A stretch of DNA of 64,000 bases from an uncultured Flavobacteriaceae bacterium (GTDB lineage: Bacteria; Bacteroidota; Bacteroidia; Flavobacteriales; Flavobacteriaceae): positions 685,001 to 749,000 of the forward strand of contig CALSUE010000001.1 in assembly GCA_943789455.1 (NCBI GenBank), written 5' to 3'. The translations under genes and the position numbers were made by a program. Shown here piece by piece: positions 8,982 through 17,884 of the stretch. Under the pieces are notes generated by a model. That model searched no databases and was not told where the DNA came from. It saw only the letters and a list, made by a program, of their open reading frames with translations. The first letter of the stretch is position 1. Each line of letters begins with the position of its first letter.

Positions 8982-10256
8982 CTATCTAGGAAATTTTTTT
9001 CTAATATCATTTAGACATAAATTATGAATACTACCAATATGGGTGTGTTCCTTGGCATTGGTATACTCGTAAGTTCCATTTGTCACTGAAGCCCCTATTT
9101 GTTGATATGCCTCTCTAAAAGAAAGTCCTTTCATCACTAAATTATTAATAGAATCTACTGTACTTAAATACGTATATTTCTCATCTAGAAAATCTATCTT
9201 CTTCACTTTAATTTGTTGTATAGAGTAATTGAAAATTTCTAAAATGGTTTTCATTTCCTCAATTAAATTAATCATATTTTCCTTGAGAAGTTGAAAATCT
9301 CTGTGATAACCACTCGGGAGATTATTTGTAATTAAAGTCATTTCTATCTGTAAAGCTTGAATTTTATTTGACTTTCCTCTTATTAATTCAAATACATCAG
9401 GATTTTTTTTATGAGGCATGATACTACTTCCAGTAACTAATGAATCTGGAAAAGCAATAAAATCAAAATTTTGACTCATATACAAACAAATATCCATTGA
9501 AAACCTAGATAAAGTATTTGCTATACCCCCTAATGCAGCTGCAATTGTTCTTTCATTTTTTCCCCTTCCCATTTGTGCAGCTATGACGTTGTACTTAAGA
9601 GCACCAAAACCAAGCTCTTTTGTTGTAAATTTTCTGTCTATCGGAAATGAACTTCCATAACCTGCAGCAGAACCAAGTGGATTCTGATCTATTGTTTTAA
9701 TAGCAGCATCTAGAAGATATACATCATCTACAATTACCTCTGCATAGGAAGAAAACCATAACCCAAATGAAGATGGCATAGCCACTTGAAGGTGAGTATA
9801 ACCGGGTAATAAACATTTTTTATGAAGTTCTGCAAGGTTCAACAATGTATCAAAAAAAGTACCCACTAGCCCTTTTATTGTTTGTAATTGATCTTTATAG
9901 TACAACTGTAAAGCAACCAATACTTGGTCATTTCTTGACCGTGCCGTATGAATTTTTTTACCAACCTCTCCAAACATATTGGTTAATTCAAATTCTATTT
10001 TAGAATGTACATCTTCAAATTGAGTTTCAATAACAAATGTTCCTTCATGAATTTGTTTTTCTAAAATTGACAATCCTTTCTCTAATTGCTGAAGTTCTAT
10101 TGCTGTTATAATACCAATAGAAAACAACATTTTTGCATGAGCTAATGAAGCATTTATATCATATTTTGCTATGTGCATATCTATTTCCCTGTCATTACCA
10201 ACAGTAAACTGTTCTATTTTTTCGTCTATTTTTATTCCTTTATCCCAGAGTTTCAT
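8982..10256 (-). CDS. argH: argininosuccinate lyase
   Basis: It splits argininosuccinate to arginine and fumarate, the last step of the pathway. The fumarase/ASL superfamily signature SSIMPHKKNPD is present, together with HTARSRNDQV and the GYTHLQVAMP segment. Its 424 residues are a little below the usual 450-470, the shortage being at the C-terminus. It is the final gene of the arginine operon and its start overlaps the upstream deacylase gene by 17 bases. Confidence 0.96.
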   Translation of the reverse strand: MKLWDKGIKIDEKIEQFTVGNDREIDMHIAKYDINASLAHAKMLFSIGIITAIELQQLEKGLSILEKQIHEGTFVIETQFEDVHSKIEFELTNMFGEVGKKIHTARSRNDQVLVALQLYYKDQLQTIKGLVGTFFDTLLNLAELHKKCLLPGYTHLQVAMPSSFGLWFSSYAEVIVDDVYLLDAAIKTIDQNPLGSAAGYGSSFPIDRKFTTKELGFGALKYNVIAAQMGRGKNERTIAAALGGIANTLSRFSMDICLYMSQNFDFIAFPDSLVTGSSIMPHKKNPDVFELIRGKSNKIQALQIEMTLITNNLPSGYHRDFQLLKENMINLIEEMKTILEIFNYSIQQIKVKKIDFLDEKYTYLSTVDSINNLVMKGLSFREAYQQIGASVTNGTYEYTNAKEHTHIGSIHNLCLNDIRKKFPR

Positions 10257-11331
10257 CTTTAGTATCTAATAATGTTTTTTCTAATAGTTTAATATACAGG
10301 GTAATCCCCTCTTCAATTTCTTGCAAATAAATAAATTCATCGGCGGTATGTGATCTCGTACTGTCTCCAGGACCCAATTTTAAAGAAGGACAACTTAAAA
10401 CAGATTGATCGGATAATGTTGGAGATCCATAAGTCTTTCTTCCTAATTCTAAACCTGCTTTAATTAGGTCATGTTCAACTGATATAGAGGAAGAATTTAA
10501 TCGTAAGCTCCTTGGAACAATTGTAGAACATGGAGATTCTTTTTCCAAAATCTCAGCAATTTCTTTATTTGAATACCTATCATTTACACGAACATCTACC
10601 ACCAAAGCTACTTCAGAGGGGATGGCATTATGTTGCTTGCCTGCCTGTATTTGGGTAACAGTCATTTTAACATCTCCTAAACTTTCCGAATGCTTTTCAA
10701 ATGTATACTCCTGAAACCACTTTAGCACTTCTATACTATTATAAATAGCATTATCATCATTTTTATGAGCAGCATGTCCTGGAGTACCAATTACTTTGGC
10801 ATCAAAAACCACCAAGCCTTTTTCTGCTACTGCTAATTGCATTAAGGTAGGTTCTCCGATAATAGCAACAGCTATCTCAGGCATAATAGACAGCATGCTA
10901 TTTAATCCGTTTTCTCCACTACTCTCCTCCTCTGCAGAAGCAACCATAACCAAATTGTATTTCAAATTCTTGTGATGATAAAAAAAAGAAAATGTTGCCA
11001 ATAAAGAAACCAAACATCCTCCGGCATCGTTACTGCCAAGGCCGAATAATTTACCAGCATTAATGACTGGATCAAAAGGATCTTTGGTATATCCATTAGT
11101 AGGTTTAACAGTATCATGATGAGAGTTCAACAAGAGGGATGGTTTTGTTTCATCAAAATGTTTATTAATGGCCCAAATATTATTATTAGTTCTATTAAAA
11201 GTGATATTAGAATCTTGAAACCAAGATTCTATTAACAAAGCTGTCAGATGTTCTTCAGAAGAAAATGATGGTGTTTTTATTAAATTTTTCAATAATAAAA
11301 TGGCCTCTAAAATTAATTTTTCTTTTTTCAT
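10240..11331 (-). CDS. argE: M20-family deacylase, N-acyl-ornithine/citrulline deacetylase type
   Basis: This M20 zinc amidohydrolase shows the metal ligands in NSHHDTVKP (near residue 77), GSNDAGG (near 107) and the catalytic SAEEESSGENG (near 142). In this operon its role would be removal of the N-acyl group from the arginine precursor. Because the transcarbamylase here resembles the type that works on N-acyl-ornithine, the real substrate may be N-acylcitrulline rather than N-acetylornithine; sequence alone does not decide. Its 363 residues fit ArgE-like enzymes. It overlaps argB upstream by four bases and argH downstream. Confidence 0.85.
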   Translation of the reverse strand: MKKEKLILEAILLLKNLIKTPSFSSEEHLTALLIESWFQDSNITFNRTNNNIWAINKHFDETKPSLLLNSHHDTVKPTNGYTKDPFDPVINAGKLFGLGSNDAGGCLVSLLATFSFFYHHKNLKYNLVMVASAEEESSGENGLNSMLSIMPEIAVAIIGEPTLMQLAVAEKGLVVFDAKVIGTPGHAAHKNDDNAIYNSIEVLKWFQEYTFEKHSESLGDVKMTVTQIQAGKQHNAIPSEVALVVDVRVNDRYSNKEIAEILEKESPCSTIVPRSLRLNSSSISVEHDLIKAGLELGRKTYGSPTLSDQSVLSCPSLKLGPGDSTRSHTADEFIYLQEIEEGITLYIKLLEKTLLDTKDETLG

Positions 11332-12107
11332 AATTTTTGAATTGTTGTAAAATTAGAGTGATGATCAAAAAGCATGGTAGGTTGTCCTATACAAACTTTT
11401 GAAACATTATGATCTAGCGCATAAAAACAGTTATCTAATTTAGGAATCATGCCTTCATTAATTATGTTAGATTTTTTTAATTCTATGTATTTTTTATTAT
11501 TTATTTTTTTAATCACAGAGTTTTCATCATTCATTCGTTTTAGCACCCCTTTTTTTTCAAAACAATAATACAATTCAACTTTATAATCATTCGAAAAAGC
11601 AATCGCTAATTCGGAAGCGACAGTATCTGCATTTGTATTTAATAATTGTCCTTTTTTATCGTGAGATATTGCAGAAAATATATTTGTTATATCATTGTTT
11701 ATTAGTATTTTAAGTACATCTATATTAACCTTTACTATATCTCCAGCAAAACCATAGTTTATTGGAGTTTCAGGCCTTTTATTAGCAATAATTGTATTTC
11801 CGTCTGCACCAGAAAACCCAACAGAATTACATCCAAAGCTTTGCAGTTTAGCTACAATATTTTTATTTATTTTACCGGCATAAACCATGGTTATAATATC
11901 TAAAGTTTCTGCATTTGTAACCCTTCTTCCGTCTATTAATTGAACTGGAATATTCATTTTATTAGATAAATTTGAAGCTAATTTACCTCCTCCATGAACT
12001 AAAATTTTGGGTCCAATTAAATTTGAAAAACCTTTTAAAAAAGAGAGTAAATCAACTTCATTATTTATGATATTGCCACCTATTTTTATAACTTTTAGTG
12101 TTTTCAT
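11328..12107 (-). CDS. argB: N-acylglutamate kinase
   Basis: It phosphorylates N-acetyl- or N-succinylglutamate. The amino-acid-kinase fold starts with VIKIGGNI, followed by LVHGGGKLAS near residue 40, and NTNADTVASELAI near 158 forms part of the nucleotide site. The 259-residue length is that of the short, arginine-insensitive-looking ArgB form, without an N-terminal extension. It is tightly packed: its ATG overlaps the end of the transcarbamylase gene by one base, and its stop overlaps the deacylase start by four. Confidence 0.94.
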   Translation of the reverse strand: MKTLKVIKIGGNIINNEVDLLSFLKGFSNLIGPKILVHGGGKLASNLSNKMNIPVQLIDGRRVTNAETLDIITMVYAGKINKNIVAKLQSFGCNSVGFSGADGNTIIANKRPETPINYGFAGDIVKVNIDVLKILINNDITNIFSAISHDKKGQLLNTNADTVASELAIAFSNDYKVELYYCFEKKGVLKRMNDENSVIKKINNKKYIELKKSNIINEGMIPKLDNCFYALDHNVSKVCIGQPTMLFDHHSNFTTIQKL

Positions 12108-13042
12108 TATAATGTTTTTAAGATGTTTTTTAATACTATTTGAGCCGCGTAAGTTCTATTATTTGCTTGTTCAATCACCAACGAGTTTTCACCATCTAAA
12201 ACAGCATCTTCTACAACAACATTTCTTCTTACTGGCAAACAATGCATAAACTTTGCGTTTCCTAATTTCTCATTGGTTAGCATCCAATTTTCTTCTACAG
12301 ACACAATTTTACCATAATCTTGATAATTACTCCAATTTTTAGCATACACAAAATCCGCATCTTTCAAAGCCTCCTCTTGGTTATAGCTAATTGTAACATC
12401 TTCGGTAATATTCGAATTTAATTCATAGTGTTTCGGATGCGTAATTAAAAGATCTACATCTATTTCTTTCATTATTTTAATAAAAGAGTTCGCTACAGCG
12501 TGTGGTAAAGCTTTTGGATGAGGCGCCCAGGTTAAGACAACTTTTGGTCTTGAAGTTGTTTTCAATTCACTAATAGTAATAGCATCTGCTAGCGCTTGCA
12601 ATGGGTGTGACGTAGCACTTTCTAAATTAACAATTGGTACTGAAGCATATTTTACAAAACTATGTAGCACCTGTTCTGTTTCGTCTTTTTCTTTGTCTGT
12701 AAGAGAAGGAAATGCTCTAATAGCTATTACATCTCCATATTGAGATATAACATTAGCAGCCTCCTTAATATGCTCTGCTTTGTTAAGATTCATAATGGTT
12801 CCGTTGTCATATTCTAAATTCCAACAATCCTTAATATTTAGAATCATTACATCCATTCCAAGGCTCTTAGCAGCTTTTTCAGTACTAAGTCTAGTTCTTA
12901 AACTGGCGTTAAAAAAAAGCATTACCAAGGTTTTATACTTGCCTAAATTTTCAAATTGATAGGGATCATTTTTTAATTGAATAGCTTCCTGAACAGTATG
13001 TTTTATGTTTTTTATATCTTTAATTGTTATATATTTCTTCAT
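12107..13042 (-). CDS. argF': N-acyl-L-ornithine carbamoyltransferase (N-succinylornithine type)
   Basis: This transcarbamylase resembles the Bacteroides fragilis enzyme throughout, starting MKKYITIKDI, with FFNASLRTRLST at 43-54 for carbamoyl phosphate binding, SATSHPLQALAD in the middle and FMHCLPVRRN near the end. The B. fragilis enzyme uses N-succinylornithine and owes this to Pro90; acetylornithine enzymes have Glu there. The equivalent residue here is Ala89 in NKAEH, so acyl specificity cannot be read off. Length (311) is normal. The gene lies between argD and argB, overlapping argB by one base and argD by four. The pathway therefore acylates before carbamoylation. Confidence 0.92.
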   Translation of the reverse strand: MKKYITIKDIKNIKHTVQEAIQLKNDPYQFENLGKYKTLVMLFFNASLRTRLSTEKAAKSLGMDVMILNIKDCWNLEYDNGTIMNLNKAEHIKEAANVISQYGDVIAIRAFPSLTDKEKDETEQVLHSFVKYASVPIVNLESATSHPLQALADAITISELKTTSRPKVVLTWAPHPKALPHAVANSFIKIMKEIDVDLLITHPKHYELNSNITEDVTISYNQEEALKDADFVYAKNWSNYQDYGKIVSVEENWMLTNEKLGNAKFMHCLPVRRNVVVEDAVLDGENSLVIEQANNRTYAAQIVLKNILKTL

Positions 13043-14166
13043 AATACTTCTGTTTTTAAAGCCGTAAAAAATATATCTACATGCTTCTTCTGTATGGTTA
13101 GCGATGGTAAAATTCTTAATACATTCGGATTTTTAGCATTTCCTGTAAAAATGTGATGCTTGTAAATAAGTTTTTTTCTTAGTTCGGATATAGGAAAATC
13201 AAATTCTAACCCCAGCATTAACCCTCTTCCTTTGACAGCTTTTAAATGAGGCAATGATTGTGCTTTCTTTTTAAAATAATCAAAAATCACTTTTGCATTT
13301 TCTTGAAGTTTTTCTGTTTTTATTACCTCCAAAACTGTTAAAGATGCCGTGCAGGCTAAATGATTCCCTCCAAAGGTTGTTCCCAATAGTCCAAACGAGG
13401 CTTTTATTTTCGGGTGAATTAAAATTCCACCGATTGGAAAACCATTACCCATTCCTTTTGCCATGGATATAATGTCTGGGGTGATTTTATGTTTTTGAAA
13501 CGCAAAAAAATCACCAGTTCTTCCAAAACCAGATTGAACTTCGTCTGCAATGAGTACCACGTTAAATTTTCTACATAGATCATGCAACCTTTTATAAAAA
13601 CTCGTAGTACTTTCATCAAGTCCACCAACACCTTGCACACATTCTATAATAACCGCACAAACGTCATTATTATTTAATGCAGTTGTTACCCCAGTAATAT
13701 CGCCCAAATCAAATAACTCTATTTCTTGTTGTGCATTAATGGGTGCAATTATTTTAGAATTATCTGTCACTGCTACTGCAGCTGAAGTTCTTCCATGAAA
13801 ACCATTTTTAAAGGCAATAACTTTCTTTTTCTTCGTGTGAAAAGAAGCTAGTTTTAATGCATTTTCATTCGCTTCTGCACCCGAGTTACATAAGAATAAT
13901 TGATAATTATTGCACCCTGAGGCCTCTACCAGTTCTGAAGCGAGTTCTTTTTGCAAAGGATTTTGAATAGAATTACTATAAAATCCTATTTTATTAATTT
14001 GTTTAGCAATGTTGTATACATATTTTGGATGAGAATGACCAATAGAAATAACTGCATGTCCTCCATATAGATCTAAATACTTTACTCCATGCTCGTCATA
14101 AATAAAAACATCTTTAGCTGTATCAGGCTTAATGTCAAATAACGGATATACATTAAATAAACTCAT
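13039..14166 (-). CDS. argD: N-acylornithine aminotransferase
   Basis: This class III PLP aminotransferase converts N-acylglutamate semialdehyde to N-acylornithine. The NSGAEANENALKLA segment near residue 94, FHGRTSAAVAVT near 123, ADEVQSGFGRTG near 205 and the PLP-lysine region SMAKGMGNGFPIGG near 233 are all visible. Its 375 residues match ArgD. It overlaps proC upstream and argF' downstream by four bases each, so translation is probably coupled along this stretch. Confidence 0.95.
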   Translation of the reverse strand: MSLFNVYPLFDIKPDTAKDVFIYDEHGVKYLDLYGGHAVISIGHSHPKYVYNIAKQINKIGFYSNSIQNPLQKELASELVEASGCNNYQLFLCNSGAEANENALKLASFHTKKKKVIAFKNGFHGRTSAAVAVTDNSKIIAPINAQQEIELFDLGDITGVTTALNNNDVCAVIIECVQGVGGLDESTTSFYKRLHDLCRKFNVVLIADEVQSGFGRTGDFFAFQKHKITPDIISMAKGMGNGFPIGGILIHPKIKASFGLLGTTFGGNHLACTASLTVLEVIKTEKLQENAKVIFDYFKKKAQSLPHLKAVKGRGLMLGLEFDFPISELRKKLIYKHHIFTGNAKNPNVLRILPSLTIQKKHVDIFFTALKTEVL

Positions 14167-14963
14167 ATTTGATCTGTTTTAATACTATTTATTTTATTAA
14201 AAGAGGCCACCATTCCCTGAATCAGAGAAGAACTTAAGCCTTTGTGTTCCATTTCATTTAATCCTTCTATAGTACATCCATTAGGAGTGGTTACCCTATC
14301 TATTTCTTCCTCTGGATGATTTCCGGTTGCAATTAATAATTGTGCTGCTCCCTCAGAAGTATACATAGATAATTTTTGTGCTTCCTGTGCATCAAAACCC
14401 AACTGAATTGCAGCTTGAGTTGTTGCCCTAATTAATCGCATCCAAAAAGCCACTCCACTAGCACATATTACTGTGGCTGCTTGCATTTGACTTTCTGGAA
14501 TTATTATCGACGTACCCAATCTGTTAAAAATAGCTTCAGCTATTTTAATTCTTTCTGCCCCTTTTTTATTATTACATAAACAAGTCATAGATTTACTTAC
14601 AGCTATGGCAGTATTAGGCATGGCTCTTATTACATACTTATCTTCACCTATACTATTTTCAATTTTTGAAACAGAATAACCAGTAATCGTAGAAATTATA
14701 ACATGTTTCTCTGTGAGCAAATCTTTAATAGTATTTAAAATTCCTTCTAAATGTGCAGGTTGTACAGCAAAAATTAAAATATCTGAGTTTTTAACTGCTT
14801 TTCTATTATCAGAAGTCAAAAAGACATTTGAATACCCTTTATATTCTTTAATATTTTCTAAATTTCTTCTGGTTAAATACAATGAGGTAATTGCATTTTG
14901 AGTAATTAATCCAGTGGCTATAGAGCACCCTAAATTACCTGTTCCTATGATTGCTATTTTCAT
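14163..14963 (-). CDS. proC: pyrroline-5-carboxylate reductase
   Basis: It reduces pyrroline-5-carboxylate to proline with NAD(P)H. The Rossmann motif GTGNLG is at residues 7-12, RAMPNTAIAVSKSMT lies near 113, and the C-terminal TTPNGCTIEGLNEME segment is the ProC signature. Length (266) is normal. Its place inside the arginine operon, between argC and argD, is noteworthy because proline and arginine share glutamate semialdehyde chemistry; co-expression could link the two pathways. It is followed by argD with a four-base overlap. Confidence 0.95.
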   Translation of the reverse strand: MKIAIIGTGNLGCSIATGLITQNAITSLYLTRRNLENIKEYKGYSNVFLTSDNRKAVKNSDILIFAVQPAHLEGILNTIKDLLTEKHVIISTITGYSVSKIENSIGEDKYVIRAMPNTAIAVSKSMTCLCNNKKGAERIKIAEAIFNRLGTSIIIPESQMQAATVICASGVAFWMRLIRATTQAAIQLGFDAQEAQKLSMYTSEGAAQLLIATGNHPEEEIDRVTTPNGCTIEGLNEMEHKGLSSSLIQGMVASFNKINSIKTDQI

Positions 14964-14975
14964 AATTTATTTATT

Positions 14976-15953
14976 TTAAAAATATGTTCCTTTTAATTTT
15001 AAGCCCTCAGATTCATCAAATCCAAACATTAGATTCATATTTTGAACTGCTTGACCCGACGCACCTTTTAATAGGTTGTCTATACAACTTGTTATTAGTA
15101 ATTTGTTTTTATGTTTAGTTATATGAATTAAGCATTTACTCGTATTAACAACTTGCTTTAAATGCAATTCTTGATGGGCAACAAAAGTTAGTGCAGCATC
15201 TTTATAAAATTCATTATAAACGCTAATCACATCCTCTAAACTCCCAAAATACTGAGTATACATCGTTGCAAAAATTCCTCTGGAAAAATTACCTCTGGTT
15301 GGAATAAAATTGATGTCATAGGAGAACTCTTCTTGACACTGTTTTACTGATTGATGCACCTCTTTTAAATGTTGATGTTTAAAAGGTTTATAGTAAGAGA
15401 AATTATTATCTCGCCATGTAAAATGAGAAGTTTTTGACAACGAAGTTCCAGCTCCAGTTGCACCGGTTACTGCACTTATATGTATATCATCATGAATTAA
15501 ATGATTAGATGCCAGCGGTAAAACACCCAGTTGTAATGCCGTAGCAAAGCAACCCGGATTTGCAATATTATTAGCATTTCTGATTTTTTCTTTATGAAGT
15601 TCTGGCAGCCCATATACAAATTCTCTTTCTTGAAAAATGGCATCATTTTTAAGTCTAAAATCTGTACTTAAATCAATAACTTTTGTTGTTGATGGAATAG
15701 CTGTTTTAACTAAAAAATCTTTTGAATTTCCATGTCCTAAGCATAAAAATAATACATCAATATTCGAATTAATTTTACTTGAAAAAATTAATTCTGTGTC
15801 ACCTACCAAATCCTGATGTACAGCACTTACTTTATTTCCAGCATTTGAAGTACTGTAGACGTATTTGATAGTAACTTCTTTATGATTTAATAAAATTCGA
15901 ATCAATTCACCTGCAGTATATCCTGCACCCCCTATAATTCCTACGTCTATCAT
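14976..15953 (-). CDS. argC: N-acetyl-gamma-glutamyl-phosphate reductase
   Basis: It reduces N-acylglutamyl phosphate to the semialdehyde. The nucleotide-binding GIIGGAGYTAGELIR is at the N-terminus and the catalytic cysteine lies in NPGCFATALQ near residue 135. VTGATGAGTSLS and the HLKEVHQ region are further family marks. Length (325) is that of the common ArgC type. The start overlaps the end of argG by four bases, and proC follows after 12 bases. Confidence 0.96.
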   Translation of the reverse strand: MIDVGIIGGAGYTAGELIRILLNHKEVTIKYVYSTSNAGNKVSAVHQDLVGDTELIFSSKINSNIDVLFLCLGHGNSKDFLVKTAIPSTTKVIDLSTDFRLKNDAIFQEREFVYGLPELHKEKIRNANNIANPGCFATALQLGVLPLASNHLIHDDIHISAVTGATGAGTSLSKTSHFTWRDNNFSYYKPFKHQHLKEVHQSVKQCQEEFSYDINFIPTRGNFSRGIFATMYTQYFGSLEDVISVYNEFYKDAALTFVAHQELHLKQVVNTSKCLIHITKHKNKLLITSCIDNLLKGASGQAVQNMNLMFGFDESEGLKLKGTYF

Positions 15954-17134
15954 TTGTGTATTTGTTTAACTATTTTACTTTGATTTGCATATATTTTAAT
16001 GAATCCTTTCGCTTCATCTGCTGTCCAACATTTATTTTCTTCACCATAAGTTCCAAAATCAGTATCCATCAAATCATTTTCAGAAGCTATACCCTCTATA
16101 GTGAAATGATATGGTTTTAAGGTAACATAAACATGGCCTGAAACTTGTGTTTGACTGTTTTCTAAGAAAGATTCTAAATCTCTCATTACTGGATCTATAA
16201 ATAATCCTTCATGCAGATGCGTCCCATACCAATTAGATAGGTATTCTTTATGCTGTAATTGCCATTTGGTAAGTGTATGTTTTTCTAGCAAATGATGTGA
16301 TTTAATTATAATATTTGCTGCAGCTGCTTCAAAACCTACTCTCCCTTTAATTCCTAAAATGGTATCACCTACATGTATATCTCTTCCTATTGCATATTTA
16401 GAGGCTAGTTTGTTTAGTTTTTTAATATTTTCTTGTGGCAACCCATCTTGATTATCTATTGAAATTAATTCTCCTTTTAAAAAGGTTAATTGTAGTTGTT
16501 GTTTGTCTTTTTTTTGCAACTGAGACGGGTAAGCCTCTTCAGGCAATGGAAGATGAGAGGTTAGTGTTTCTTGACCTCCAACGCTTGTTCCCCAAAGCCC
16601 TTTATTAATTGAATACTTGGCTTTAGACCATGTTATGTCTATTCCATTAGCTATTAAAAATTGAATTTCTTCTTGTCTTGTTAAATGTTGATCTCTAATA
16701 GGAGTCAAAATTTTTATTTCAGGAGCTAGTGTTTGAAAAATTAAATCAAACCTAACTTGATCGTTACCAGCACCAGTACTTCCGTGAGCTACATAATCTG
16801 CATTTATTTTTTTAGCATATTTAATTATTTCTACTGCTTGAATACTTCTTTCGGCACTTACAGACAATGGATAAGTATTGTTTTTTAAAACGTTCCCAAA
16901 AATTAAGAATTTAACTACTTTTTGATAGTACGATTCAACTGCATTAATATTTTGATATCTTTTTACGCCCATAGTATAGGCTTTCTGTTCTATGGTTTCA
17001 ATTTCTGAATCTGTGAAACCACCTGTATTTACAGATACAGCATGAACTTCATAATCTAAATATTTAGAAAAATAAACAGCACAATAAGACGTATCTAATC
17101 CACCGCTATATGCTAATACAAGTTTCTTTTTCAT
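15950..17134 (-). CDS. argG: argininosuccinate synthase
   Basis: It joins citrulline and aspartate using ATP. The N-type PP-loop AYSGGLDTS is at residues 8-16, and AHGSTGAGNDQVRFD near 118 binds substrate. Its 394 residues are normal for ArgG. It is the second gene of the operon, 30 bases after the GNAT gene, and overlaps argC by four bases. The same order (GNAT, argG, argC, proC, argD, transcarbamylase, argB, deacylase, argH) is, from memory, usual in Flavobacteriia. Confidence 0.97.
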   Translation of the reverse strand: MKKKLVLAYSGGLDTSYCAVYFSKYLDYEVHAVSVNTGGFTDSEIETIEQKAYTMGVKRYQNINAVESYYQKVVKFLIFGNVLKNNTYPLSVSAERSIQAVEIIKYAKKINADYVAHGSTGAGNDQVRFDLIFQTLAPEIKILTPIRDQHLTRQEEIQFLIANGIDITWSKAKYSINKGLWGTSVGGQETLTSHLPLPEEAYPSQLQKKDKQQLQLTFLKGELISIDNQDGLPQENIKKLNKLASKYAIGRDIHVGDTILGIKGRVGFEAAAANIIIKSHHLLEKHTLTKWQLQHKEYLSNWYGTHLHEGLFIDPVMRDLESFLENSQTQVSGHVYVTLKPYHFTIEGIASENDLMDTDFGTYGEENKCWTADEAKGFIKIYANQSKIVKQIHK

Positions 17135-17164
17135 AATTTTAATTTAATTTTTCTGGTTGATGAT

Positions 17165-17806
17165 TCATTTTTCATTTTTTAATTTGGTCAACTTTATAAA
17201 AGAATTTCTTAAAAAGAGTGATTGCTTTATTTGTTTTAATCGCTTAAAAACCTTTATTGATATTTTTTTAGATGGTTCTTTTACTTTTTGAGGATCATAA
17301 AGCATCCCAGTACACAAACACATACTTTGCGATGTTCTTTGTAAAACATCATAATTTTTACAGGTTTGACATCCATTCCAAAATGATTGATCTTTAGTTA
17401 GCTCTGAAAATGTTACTGGCTTATACCCCAAATCACTATTCATTTTCATGACAGGCAATCCAGTAGTTATACTAAATACTTTAGCTTCTGGAAATTTTAA
17501 TCGAGAGTGATTAAAAACCTTCTCTTTTATAAGTTTGGCAATTCCTTTTCCTCTGTAATCTGGGTGCACTATCAATCCTGAATTAGCTACAAATCTGCCA
17601 TGATCCCATTTTTCTATATAACAGAAACCCACAAAATTCCCGTTATCAAGAGCTATAACAGCATTTTGATTGTTCATTCTTTGAATGATATAATCTGTAG
17701 TTCTTTTTGCTATTCCTGTTCCTCTTACGTTGGCAGAATCAGCAATAGTTTCACAAATAATCTTTGCATAAATAGCATGCGATTTATTAGCAATAATAAT
17801 TTCCAA
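17165..17806 (-). CDS. GNAT acyltransferase heading the arg operon, probable N-acylglutamate synthase
   Basis: The protein has a GNAT fold: the acyl-CoA loop is visible as VHPDYRGKGIAKLIKEK near residues 80-96. As first gene of an arginine operon that lacks any other glutamate acyltransferase, it probably performs the ArgA step; this is inference from context. Beyond the GNAT core is a cysteine cluster, C146-x2-C149 and C163-x-C165, which could bind zinc. The only start in the right place is TTG, giving MEIIIANKSH; there is no in-frame ATG upstream. The C-terminal 40 residues are basic and lysine-rich. Confidence 0.82.
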   Translation of the reverse strand: MEIIIANKSHAIYAKIICETIADSANVRGTGIAKRTTDYIIQRMNNQNAVIALDNGNFVGFCYIEKWDHGRFVANSGLIVHPDYRGKGIAKLIKEKVFNHSRLKFPEAKVFSITTGLPVMKMNSDLGYKPVTFSELTKDQSFWNGCQTCKNYDVLQRTSQSMCLCTGMLYDPQKVKEPSKKISIKVFKRLKQIKQSLFLRNSFIKLTKLKNEK

Positions 17807-17884
17807 AATGATAATTTGAATTGATTGTAAACTTTAATTTGTACTGTTTTGATAGAAAATAGAACCGGACTCACCTAAGTTCAA

